DNA of 9,300 bases from Clostridia bacterium. GTDB taxonomy: Bacteria > Bacillota > Clostridia > Christensenellales > Borkfalkiaceae. The stretch lies in contig JAGBSS010000134.1 of the NCBI GenBank assembly GCA_017631725.1, forward strand, positions 1 to 9,300, written 5' to 3'. How positions within the stretch are numbered: the first letter of the stretch is position 1; every line of letters starts with the position of its first letter. Below the pieces are notes generated by a model. It saw nothing but the letters and a program-made list of their open reading frames with translations, was not told where the DNA came from and searched no databases. This document shows positions 1 through 6,471 of this stretch, in pieces. The position numbers and the translations under genes were made by a program.

Positions 1-1125
1 ATCAGTCATACGGGTAGAAGTGTTTACGTACACCGTAGAAGAATCTATTTCACGTTGAAATTTCTTTGCATTTTTAGTGTTTTCAGTTATTATCGTTTCA
101 GAGTGCTTGGTGCTATGCTTGTTTATATGCTCAATTGCACCTTTAATACTATAAACGGTTTTAACGGAAATTACAGGACCACCAAACTCCGTATAAAAAT
201 CTTGCTTTTCTGCTTTAACTACGTTATCCTTCCCTTGTAAAACTTTATATGAAGGAGTATCTAAACGCATTTCCACACCTTTTTCTTGTAATTTATTATA
301 AATTAAAGGTAAAAGGTCAGGCAACACGTCTTTATGAATAACAATAGATTCTAATGCGTTGCAAACGGAATATCTATGCGTTTTCGCATTGAAAACAACG
401 TTTACCGCTTTTTCAAAATTTGCATATTTATCAATATATGCGTGGCAGTTGCCTGCACCCGTTTCTATAATAGGAACCGTTGCATTTTGCACTGCAAAAT
501 TAATTAAAGATGCACTTCCCCTTGGAATTAAAAGGTCTATAAACTCGTTCATCTTAATAAATTTAGCGGTGGTTTCCCTTGAAGTATCTTCTATTAAATT
601 AATTGCGTTTTCATCTATAGAAAGGTCTTTAAGGGTGTTTTTAATAACCTTTACAATTGCCATATTAGATAAAACCGACTCGCTACCGCCCTTTAAAATA
701 ACTGCGTTTTTAGTTTTAAAGCAAAGTGCAAATGCATCTGCCGTAACGTTTGGGCGAGATTCGTAAATTATTCCTATTACACCAAACGGAACAGCCTTTT
801 TTAAAACGGAAATGCCTTGCTCTGTATTATAATGTTTATATACCGTTTTATACGCAGGAGATTTTAACCCAGAAATTTGCATTAAACCTTCTGCCATTCC
901 TTCTATAACCTTGTCGGTTAAAGTAAGTCTATCTATAAAGGCATCTGTTTTGCCCGCAGATTTTGCGTTTAATATATCTTTTTGATTTTCTTGTTTTAAA
1001 AATTCTTTTTCCTTTAAAAGATTTTCCGAAACTTTAATTAAACACTCGTCAATTTTCTTTTCGGAAATAGAAGAAAGAGAAAAACTTGCTTTTTTTGTTT
1101 TTTTACAAAGTTCAGTTATATACAT
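1..1125 (-). CDS. proA: Glutamate-5-semialdehyde dehydrogenase (gamma-glutamyl phosphate reductase), 3' end cut by window edge
   Basis: ProA reduces gamma-glutamyl phosphate to glutamate-5-semialdehyde with NADPH, the second step of proline synthesis, in the cytosol. The frame runs from ATG at 1125 without a stop to base 1, giving 375 residues of the usual 415 or so, so about 40 C-terminal residues lie outside the window. Seen: VPFGVIGIIYESRPNVT (112-128), the cofactor-side ILKGGSES (143-150), LLIPRGSASLI (198-208), IETGAGNCHAYID (220-232) and the catalytic-cysteine segment SVCNALES with Cys255. The residue before this segment is Tyr where many ProA proteins have Pro. A Shine-Dalgarno-like AGGG overlaps the stop codon of the upstream S24/S26-like gene, which lies 8 bases away, so the two are probably translated from one message. 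proB, the usual partner, is not in the window and could lie beyond the left edge. The family call is firm. Confidence 0.96.
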   Translation of the reverse strand, partial: MYITELCKKTKKASFSLSSISEKKIDECLIKVSENLLKEKEFLKQENQKDILNAKSAGKTDAFIDRLTLTDKVIEGMAEGLMQISGLKSPAYKTVYKHYNTEQGISVLKKAVPFGVIGIIYESRPNVTADAFALCFKTKNAVILKGGSESVLSNMAIVKVIKNTLKDLSIDENAINLIEDTSRETTAKFIKMNEFIDLLIPRGSASLINFAVQNATVPIIETGAGNCHAYIDKYANFEKAVNVVFNAKTHRYSVCNALESIVIHKDVLPDLLPLIYNKLQEKGVEMRLDTPSYKVLQGKDNVVKAEKQDFYTEFGGPVISVKTVYSIKGAIEHINKHSTKHSETIITENTKNAKKFQREIDSSTVYVNTSTRMTD

Positions 1126-1133
1126 TTTGCACC

Positions 1134-1598
1134 CTACTCAACAACTTTTTTAACTTTTAGTCTTAAAAAATGGCGAATTCTGTTTATAAACGCCTTGCGT
1201 TTTAAATAGCAATTTACCCTTTTTATTCTTTTTTTATCGTTAGAATATAAACGCTCTACTTCCTTTAGATATTTAGAGTTATTTGCTTCTACGTATCTTT
1301 TACCACGATAAAAGCCTTCCATATAAGCAATAACGTCTTCTTCTAAAGCGGTTTCCGTAAAATCTTGCCCATCGCCTTGGAAAACGTAGCCCTTTTCTGT
1401 CACTTGTATAACTCTATGCAAAACGTATTGTCCGTTTGGGCGAACAAAAAAGCCAACGTCAAACCTTTTTAGCCTTTCCGTCTTTTTTATTAATATTACC
1501 GTTTGCCCACGATCTTTTAAGGTAGGCCACATACTATTGCCCCTTGGAATAAAGGCTACAACGCCCTTTTCTAAAAGTTCTAACTTATAATTATTCAT
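1134..1598 (-). CDS. Small S24/S26-family peptidase-like protein (signal-peptidase/LexA fold), no membrane anchor
   Basis: A 154-residue protein whose first 80 residues look like the catalytic core of the signal peptidase I/LexA-type serine peptidases. RGNSMWPTL places the predicted nucleophile at Ser22; YVLHRVI puts His61-Arg62 where SipW/ER-type signal peptidases have a His general base and bacterial LepB or LexA have Lys; FQGDGQ (73-78) resembles the conserved GDN box. No hydrophobic segment long enough to cross a membrane is present, unlike true signal peptidases. The last 55 residues are rich in Lys/Arg and could bind membrane, nucleic acid or a partner. It starts 3 bases after the malQ stop with GGGAG as ribosome-binding site and ends 8 bases before proA. 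Similar small soluble S24/S26 proteins occur in gut anaerobes, some near PqqD-like peptide-maturation genes, but none is visible here. The fold call is good; activity and substrate are unknown. Confidence 0.8.
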   Translation of the reverse strand: MNNYKLELLEKGVVAFIPRGNSMWPTLKDRGQTVILIKKTERLKRFDVGFFVRPNGQYVLHRVIQVTEKGYVFQGDGQDFTETALEEDVIAYMEGFYRGKRYVEANNSKYLKEVERLYSNDKKRIKRVNCYLKRKAFINRIRHFLRLKVKKVVE

Positions 1599-1601
1599 AA
1601 C

Positions 1602-3092
1602 TCATCTCCCGTTTAGTTCGGTAATGCGTTTTATTTCTTTTGCTTTTTTACTTGTTAATAGTTTTTTACTTATTATAATAGACCAGTTACCACAGTCGGC
1701 AGTCCCCGGCCTATTTACTCTATAATTTTGGTCAAGTGCTAAATAATCTTGCATTGGAATTATACTTAATTTAGATTTAGACTTTAATGCAAGGGTTATA
1801 AGCGAATTTGTAATTGATTTATTAGTAGAAAGGTTAACCTTTACTTTTAAACGTTTTGCACTTGATTTTACACCTTGTTTTAGCCTTTCTTTTGCACCAC
1901 AATCTAAACTATTTAAAAGCCCCATTAACGTATCGTTATCGTGAGTACCTGTATACATAACCGAGTTATCTAAAGCAAGTTCCGGAAGGTGCAAGTTGTT
2001 TTTATCTCCATCGTAAGCAAAAGATAAAACCTTCATCCCTGGGTAGCCAGAATATTTTAATAATTCTCTAACCCCATCGTCTATCATACCTAAATCTTCT
2101 GCAACAATTTTATTTTTAGCAAATGAAAATGCGTTAATAATTTCTCTTTTAGGTCCTTCTACCCAAACTCCGTTCCTTGCAGTTTGTTCATTTGCATTAA
2201 TTTTATAAAACCTATCAAACGCACGGAAATGGTCTATTCTAACCAAGTCGTAAACGGTTAACGCGTGCTTAACCCTTGCCTTCCACCACTTATAATTATC
2301 TTTTGCGTGGTTAGAATATGCATATACAGGGTTGCCCCATAGTTGCCCATCTTGACAAAAATAGTCTGGCGGAACACCTGCAACGGCACAAGCGTTTAAA
2401 TTTTCATCTAATAAAAATAATTCGGGGTTTTGCCACACGTCTACACTATCAAACGAAACGTATATAGGAATATCCCCTAAAATTTTAATACCTTTAGAGT
2501 TTGCGTATTCTTTTAATTCAAGCCACTGTTTTTTGGCAATAAACTGGGTAAAAGCGTGAAAATCTACAAGGTTTTTATTTTGCTTGTAAAAAGAGTTTAT
2601 TGCTTTACTATCCCTTTCTTTAAGCCCTTTTTCCCAAGTGGTAAAAGGCGCATAGCCACTTTTTTCGCTAATAGCAGAAAATATTGCGTAATTAAAATAT
2701 TCTTTACCCTTTAGAAATTTATTAAACTCTTCGTCTTGCTTGTTAAACCTACTAAAGCAAACCTTTAAAAGAGCGGTTTTTATTTTATATACCTTTCCGT
2801 AATCTACCCTTTCACTTTTACATTTAAGTTCTTTTAATTCTGACTTTTTGATAAGCCCTTTTTTAGACAAAAGTTCTAAACTAATAAAAAGTGGATTAAA
2901 AGAGCGAGAGTAAACAGAAGAGTATGGCGAGTTAGAATATCCCGTTTTTGTAAGGGGTAAAATTTGCCATACTTTTTGCCCACAAAGGCAAAGAAAATCT
3001 ACAAATTCGTATGCTGATTTCCCAAAATCACCTATAGAATAACCCGAATCTAAAGAAAAAACGGGCATAAGTATTCCACTTTGTCTTTTCAT
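1602..3092 (-). CDS. malQ: 4-alpha-glucanotransferase (amylomaltase, GH77)
   Basis: MalQ transfers alpha-1,4-glucan segments between maltooligosaccharides, releasing glucose, in cytosolic maltodextrin or glycogen metabolism. The 496 residues match the usual 500 or so of the short amylomaltase type. Seen in order: N-terminal GILMPVFSL and GYSIGDFG, QILPLTKTGYSNSPYSS, GDIPIYVSFDSVDVW (206-220), the 240s-loop VAGVPPDYFCQDGQLWGNP, the nucleophile in VRIDHFRAF (Asp287), the acid/base in VAEDLG (Glu332), the transition-state Asp385 in GTHDND and NRPGTADCGNW near the C-terminus. These correspond to Asp293, Glu340 and Asp395 of the Thermus aquaticus enzyme. It is the first gene after a good sigma-A promoter ending 31 bases upstream, so it probably heads the malQ/S24-S26-like/proA unit. 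The only SD-like bases (AGG) lie about 15 bases before ATG, which is far. The start is supported by the conserved N-terminus. No other glycogen genes are in the window. Confidence 0.97.
   Translation of the reverse strand: MKRQSGILMPVFSLDSGYSIGDFGKSAYEFVDFLCLCGQKVWQILPLTKTGYSNSPYSSVYSRSFNPLFISLELLSKKGLIKKSELKELKCKSERVDYGKVYKIKTALLKVCFSRFNKQDEEFNKFLKGKEYFNYAIFSAISEKSGYAPFTTWEKGLKERDSKAINSFYKQNKNLVDFHAFTQFIAKKQWLELKEYANSKGIKILGDIPIYVSFDSVDVWQNPELFLLDENLNACAVAGVPPDYFCQDGQLWGNPVYAYSNHAKDNYKWWKARVKHALTVYDLVRIDHFRAFDRFYKINANEQTARNGVWVEGPKREIINAFSFAKNKIVAEDLGMIDDGVRELLKYSGYPGMKVLSFAYDGDKNNLHLPELALDNSVMYTGTHDNDTLMGLLNSLDCGAKERLKQGVKSSAKRLKVKVNLSTNKSITNSLITLALKSKSKLSIIPMQDYLALDQNYRVNRPGTADCGNWSIIISKKLLTSKKAKEIKRITELNGR
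1605..1610 (-). promoter_or_regulatory. Shine-Dalgarno of the S24/S26-like gene inside the end of malQ
   Basis: GGGAGA on the minus strand lies 6 bases before the ATG at 1596-1598 and within the last two malQ sense codons. Stop and start are separated by only GTT, so ribosomes ending malQ are placed to re-initiate. Confidence 0.65.
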
Positions 3093-3123
3093 TTTATATT
3101 TTTTAAACCTAAAATATGCTTAA

Positions 3124-3153
3124 ATTATGTACTAATTCTATCCGTTTTGTCAA
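3124..3153 (-). promoter_or_regulatory. Sigma-A-type promoter for malQ
   Basis: On the minus strand TTGACA (3148-3153, perfect -35) is followed after 18 bases by CATAAT (3124-3129, five of six bases of the -10 consensus). It lies in the 77-base gap between the SDR stop and malQ. Transcription would start near 3117, giving a leader of about 25 bases that is nearly all A/T with no evident hairpin or riboswitch. The remainder of the gap holds nothing else I can name, and no intrinsic terminator follows the SDR gene, so read-through from upstream is also possible. Confidence 0.75.
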
Positions 3154-3169
3154 TGGGTAGTTTAAAATT

Positions 3170-3901
3170 TTATAGAGTGTACCCGCCGTCAAGGGTTATT
3201 ACTTCACCCGTAATACTTTTAGCCTTGTCGCTAACTAAAAAAGCGACAAGGTCTGCAACTTCTTTACTAGAGCCTATTCTTTTAAACGGGATATCTAAAA
3301 TTATATCTTGCATTTCGCTAAAAGAAAAGTTTTTATTCATTGCCGTATCTATAACACCGGGACAAATGCAGTTTACCCTTACGTTAGAAGGCTCTAACTC
3401 TTTAGCAAGAGAAACTGATAGTCCAATTAAAGCAGATTTAGATGCAGAATAAACGCTTTCCATACTTGCACCAACCTGCCCCCAAACTGATGATATAAAA
3501 ATAATCGAGCCACTTTTTGCCCAAATCATTTCCTTAACGGCTTTTTTTGTGACAATAAATGCAGATTTAAGGTTTACGTTCATAACCCTATCCCACTCTT
3601 CATTGTCGGTCATATCAAAAAGTTTATAAAGGTCTATGCCTGCGTTATTTACCACAAGGTCAATTTTTTTATACTTTTTTAAAAGATTATCCATACACTC
3701 TTCCACGCAGTTAGCCTTAGAAAAGTCGCATTTAACGGTATGCAAAAACTCACCCTTTTCCTTTAACTCAATTTTTAAGTTTAAAAGAGAGTTTTCATTA
3801 GAGTTATATTGACCTATAACAACGTATTCACTTTTAATTAAGGCACGGCAAATTTCTAAACCAATTCCGCCAGATGCCCCACTAACGAAAGCAACCTTCA
3901 T
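3170..3901 (-). CDS. ymfI: FabG-like short-chain dehydrogenase, probable EF-P 5-aminopentanone reductase (YmfI type)
   Basis: A 243-residue classical SDR: cofactor loop SGASGGIG (7-14), NNAG (85-88), Asn110, Ser138, Tyr151 and Lys155 as catalytic tetrad, CPGVIDTAM after the active site and the C-terminal TGEVITLDGGYTL. These positions align with E. coli FabG (Ser138, Tyr151, Lys155), so an active NAD(P)H-dependent ketoreductase is expected in the cytosol. Three things favour a YmfI role over fatty-acid FabG: GASGGIG instead of the more common GASRGIG; the SSVWGQVGAS segment (137-146), which I associate with clostridial proteins annotated as EF-P 5-aminopentanone reductase; and the position directly downstream of efp with no fab genes nearby. 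In Bacillus subtilis YmfI reduces the ketone on EF-P Lys32 to 5-aminopentanol. The start is fixed by the Rossmann motif, yet no Shine-Dalgarno is present, since the upstream bases are the T-tract of a terminator. SDR membership is certain; the YmfI assignment is inference. Confidence 0.7.
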   Translation of the reverse strand: MKVAFVSGASGGIGLEICRALIKSEYVVIGQYNSNENSLLNLKIELKEKGEFLHTVKCDFSKANCVEECMDNLLKKYKKIDLVVNNAGIDLYKLFDMTDNEEWDRVMNVNLKSAFIVTKKAVKEMIWAKSGSIIFISSVWGQVGASMESVYSASKSALIGLSVSLAKELEPSNVRVNCICPGVIDTAMNKNFSFSEMQDIILDIPFKRIGSSKEVADLVAFLVSDKAKSITGEVITLDGGYTL

Positions 3902-3934
3902 AAAAAATAAAAACCCGCTTAATTAAAAGCGGGC
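3902..3934 (-). terminator. Intrinsic terminator after efp, abutting the SDR start codon
   Basis: Reading the minus strand, CCCGCTT (3927-3933) pairs perfectly with AAGCGGG (3914-3920) around a 6-base AT loop. The hairpin is followed at once by twelve bases that are all T except one A (3902-3913). It begins 14 bases after the efp stop. The T-tract runs straight into the SDR ATG (3899-3901), so RNA ending here would lack the SDR gene. On the other strand no T-tract follows the stem, so it works in one direction only. Confidence 0.88.
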
Positions 3935-3947
3935 TAAACTTTAATTA

Positions 3948-4508
3948 TTAACCTTTAACACGTTCCATGTATTCGCCCGTTCTGGTATCAACCCTTATAA
4001 GTTCGCCTTCGTTAACAAACATTGGAACTTGTAAAGTTGCGCCCGTTTCAAGCTCTACTTCTTTAGTTGCATTGGTTGCGGTGTTGCCTTTAACAGATGG
4101 GTCTGCTTTAACAACTCTTAAAACAACAAAGTTTTCGCATTCAACAGAGAAAGCAGCGCCTTTAAAGAATTTAACAACAACAGGGTCGTTTTCTTTAATG
4201 TATTTTAAAGCGTCTTCTACTTGGTCGTAGTTTAATGGAATAAGTTCGTAATCTTGGTCCATAAAGTAGTAAAGTTCGCCATCGTTATAAGAATAAGTCA
4301 TATTTTTGGTAACGATTTGTGCTTCTTGAACTTTTTCGGTTGGGTTCCAAGTTTTTTCTAAAACTTTTCCGTCTATAACGTTTTTCATTTTAGTTCTAAC
4401 AAACGCAGCACCTTTACCAGGTTTAACGTGTTGGAAGTCTACAATGGTGTAAACGCTGTTTTCATATTCGAAAGTTACGCCCTTTCTAAAATCGCCTGCA
4501 GTTATCAT
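3948..4508 (-). CDS. efp: Translation elongation factor P
   Basis: EF-P binds between the ribosomal P and E sites and stimulates peptide-bond formation at polyproline stalls. The 186 residues match the family length and the three-domain layout: an N-terminal KOW-like domain (about 1-64), a central OB domain (about 65-127) and a C-terminal OB domain (about 128-186) ending in [20 protein letters not shown]. The tip loop reads [10 protein letters not shown] with Lys32, the residue that carries 5-aminopentanol in B. subtilis; E. coli EF-P is beta-lysylated at Lys34 by a different pathway. Lys at this place, rather than the Arg of rhamnosylated EF-P, together with the SDR just downstream, points to the Bacillus-type modification. 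A strong SD (AAAGGAG, 8 bases before ATG) sets the start. It lies 47 bases after the aminopeptidase gene and is followed by an intrinsic terminator. Confidence 0.98.
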   Translation of the reverse strand: MITAGDFRKGVTFEYENSVYTIVDFQHVKPGKGAAFVRTKMKNVIDGKVLEKTWNPTEKVQEAQIVTKNMTYSYNDGELYYFMDQDYELIPLNYDQVEDALKYIKENDPVVVKFFKGAAFSVECENFVVLRVVKADPSVKGNTATNATKEVELETGATLQVPMFVNEGELIRVDTRTGEYMERVKG

Positions 4509-4516
4509 ATTAATTT

Positions 4517-4523
4517 CTCCTTT
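4517..4523 (-). promoter_or_regulatory. Strong Shine-Dalgarno of efp
   Basis: AAAGGAG on the minus strand lies 8 bases upstream of the efp ATG. It is the best ribosome-binding site of the window, fitting a highly made translation factor. No convincing promoter was found in the 47-base gap upstream, so efp is probably expressed from the operon message or from a promoter inside the preceding gene. Confidence 0.8.
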
Positions 4524-4555
4524 AGCTATGTGTAAATTTATATTACTTTTATATT

Positions 4556-5590
4556 TTACAATATTTTTAAATTTTTATCAAGTGTAAATAACGATTTTAC
4601 CTTACCATTTCTTATATAAACGGTATCTTCTATTCTAATTCCGTATTTTTTATTAAAATATACGCCCGGTTCTATGGTAAAAACTGTGTTTTCCCTTAAA
4701 ATTCCCTTTCCAAGTTTAGAAAGTGTTGGGGCTTCGTGTATTTCTATGCCTACCCCGTGCCCAAGAGAGTGTGTGAAATATTTATCTAAACCAAACCTTT
4801 TTAACTCTTCCCTTGCAAAACTATCGGCATCGCTTACCCTTGTTTTATCGGTAATTTGATGCTTTGCTTTATTATGTGCAGATAAAACTGCATTATAGTT
4901 AGAAATAAAATCTTTAGTAGGCGTGCCAAAATATAACGTTCTTGTTAAATCGGAAGAGTACCCTTTATACAAACAACCCGTGTCTATCAAAACCACCGAA
5001 TTTGCTTTTAACTTGGTTTTACCCGTACTATGGTGCGGAATTGCCGAATTTTTAGAAAATGCAACAACCGAATCAAACGCTTCTCCATTAGCACCGTGTT
5101 TTTTATACTCTTTTATTAAAATTTGCCTAATTTCCTGCTCCGTTACCCCTTCTTTTAAATGAGAGATAGCAACCTTAAAAGCCTTTTCGGTTATAGAACA
5201 AGCCTTTTTAATTAGCGAAATTTCTTTTTCTGTTTTAACTTGCCTTAAACTTTTTATAGCAACAGTTGCATCGAAAATATCGCTAGAAAGCATTTTAATT
5301 TTTTCGTAAAAATCTAAAGTGGTTTTAGTGTAATCTACCCCGATAGAAACAATTTGCATTTCTTTAAGGCATTTTTCCACACAATCAAGCCCCGTGTATA
5401 AAACAGGTATAATACCCATCTTTGCAAGTTTATATTTTACTGCGTGAAAATACCTTGCGTCGGTAAAATAAACCTTTTTTTCACCGACTAACATTATTCC
5501 TTCATCTATATCAATGCTAGAAAAATAAAACCTGCTAGCACGGTCTGTTATTAAAAGGGCACAGCCTTTTTCCAAACTTAATCCGTTCAT
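4556..5590 (-). CDS. pepP: M24-family Xaa-Pro aminopeptidase (aminopeptidase P, YqhT-like)
   Basis: A cytosolic metallopeptidase expected to remove an N-terminal residue preceding proline. The 344 residues comprise a creatinase-like N-terminal domain (about 1-115) and the pita-bread catalytic domain (about 122-340). All five metal ligands are visible: Asp203 (VLIDTG), Asp214 (SSDLTR), His278 ([14 protein letters not shown]), Glu307 (FTIEPGVY) and Glu321 (IRIEDTVY). The substrate-site histidines are also present (IPHH at 184-187, His285). The N-terminal domain is a little compact but within the range of Bacillota YqhT-type proteins. Adjacency to efp is a long-known arrangement (yqhT-efp in Bacillus). 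An in-frame TAG two codons upstream makes ATG 5590 the earliest possible start. The only SD-like bases (AAGGT) lie 16 bases upstream, which is unusually far. M24 family membership is certain; proline specificity is inferred from family and context. Confidence 0.92.
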   Translation of the reverse strand: MNGLSLEKGCALLITDRASRFYFSSIDIDEGIMLVGEKKVYFTDARYFHAVKYKLAKMGIIPVLYTGLDCVEKCLKEMQIVSIGVDYTKTTLDFYEKIKMLSSDIFDATVAIKSLRQVKTEKEISLIKKACSITEKAFKVAISHLKEGVTEQEIRQILIKEYKKHGANGEAFDSVVAFSKNSAIPHHSTGKTKLKANSVVLIDTGCLYKGYSSDLTRTLYFGTPTKDFISNYNAVLSAHNKAKHQITDKTRVSDADSFAREELKRFGLDKYFTHSLGHGVGIEIHEAPTLSKLGKGILRENTVFTIEPGVYFNKKYGIRIEDTVYIRNGKVKSLFTLDKNLKIL

Positions 5591-5616
5591 AAACTAATAA
5601 TATTTTACCTTAAAAT

Positions 5617-6471
5617 CTACAAATTGTCAACCGAGCCGTATATCATTTGCATATTAACGGCATCTACGTCTTGCGTGCCACTTGATTCACAAATACAAAC
5701 AGGCTCTAACTTTAAAATTTTTAATGCCTTTGCTAATGGTGTAAAATCTGGGCCGTAATGGTCGTCTTCAAAAGTTAGGTGTTTTACTTCCCCTTTAGAA
5801 GAGTATTCTATCTTGGAAAAATGCATATGAAAATTACGCATTTTTTCGTATCCAATTTTATCTATCATATAGTTTAAACGAACCAAATAGTCGTCTACAC
5901 TTTTTAAACTGCCCCACTCTCTTGCGTTAACGTGCCCAAAATCTATACACGGAATATAGTTTTCGCTTATTAAACACATTTCAGAAACTTCTTCTACAGT
6001 GCCAATTTGGGCAAGTTTACCCATTGTTTCAGGGCAAAATATAATATCGGTTAAACCTTGTTCTTTAATAATTTCAGCAAACTTATTTAACCTTTGTAAG
6101 CAAAGTTCAAATGCGGCTTCACGCTTCATTTTGCCTTGGCTTGCGGGGTGAAAAATTACCCTGTTTCCACCTAAAAGCCTACATTTTTTAGCAGAATCGG
6201 TTAAATAGGTAAAAGATTTTTCTATATTTTCTTCTTCAGGGTTTGATAAGTTAATATAATATGGTGCGTGCACGCTAATTTCCACGCCGTTTTCTTTAAA
6301 AATAGGCGCGAGAGAAATTGCCTTATCATCACCCATATTAACGCCACGGCCAAAAGAATATTCAAAGGCGTTAAGCCCCATATCTTTTACCCATTTTGGC
6401 GACTGTTCACTTTTACTTAACCCTGCATTATAAAATGCTATCGAGTTTCCACTTGGACCAAATTTAATCAT
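5617..6471 (-). CDS. Endonuclease IV-like (AP endonuclease family 2) TIM-barrel protein
   Basis: A 284-residue xylose-isomerase-like TIM barrel. The trinuclear zinc ligands of E. coli Nfo (H69, H109, E145, D179, H182, H216, D229, H231, E261) all have counterparts in order: His68 (ISVHAPYYINL), His108 (VIFHPAS), Glu148 (FCPETMGK), Asp177 and His180 (CIDFGHVNAR), His215 or His217 (NFHMHFS), Asp236 and His238 (FEDDHYG) and Glu262 (CICESSG). In Nfo this site cleaves DNA at abasic sites during base-excision repair. The N-terminus FGPSGNSIAFY and AFEYSFGRGVN (35-45) belongs to a Bacillota subgroup often labelled only TIM-barrel protein, so function is less certain than for canonical Nfo. The gene overlaps the end of ribF by 8 bases, has no SD of its own and is probably translationally coupled. 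It lies 26 bases before the aminopeptidase gene. A sugar-phosphate isomerase/epimerase role is the main alternative, less likely given the complete metal set. Confidence 0.82.
   Translation of the reverse strand: MIKFGPSGNSIAFYNAGLSKSEQSPKWVKDMGLNAFEYSFGRGVNMGDDKAISLAPIFKENGVEISVHAPYYINLSNPEEENIEKSFTYLTDSAKKCRLLGGNRVIFHPASQGKMKREAAFELCLQRLNKFAEIIKEQGLTDIIFCPETMGKLAQIGTVEEVSEMCLISENYIPCIDFGHVNAREWGSLKSVDDYLVRLNYMIDKIGYEKMRNFHMHFSKIEYSSKGEVKHLTFEDDHYGPDFTPLAKALKILKLEPVCICESSGTQDVDAVNMQMIYGSVDNL

Noticed and set aside
359..766. A plus-strand open frame of 135 codons near the left end
   Set aside because: It lies entirely opposite proA, whose motifs and catalytic cysteine are intact. The plus-strand translation resembles no family I know and has no ribosome-binding site.
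3161..3172. AT palindrome just after the SDR gene as a possible terminator
   Set aside because: The inverted repeat is only A/T (AAAATTTT-like), has no GC stem and no following T-tract, so termination is not supported.
3081..3452. A plus-strand open frame spanning the malQ/SDR gap
   Set aside because: Most of it is antisense to the SDR C-terminal region with its conserved TGEVITLDGG. It has no SD, and the overlapping gap is explained by the malQ promoter.
3902..3947. The efp/SDR hairpin as a riboswitch or leader-peptide attenuator
   Set aside because: The region is under 50 bases, with one simple hairpin, no alternative antiterminator pairing and no small leader frame. A plain terminator explains it.
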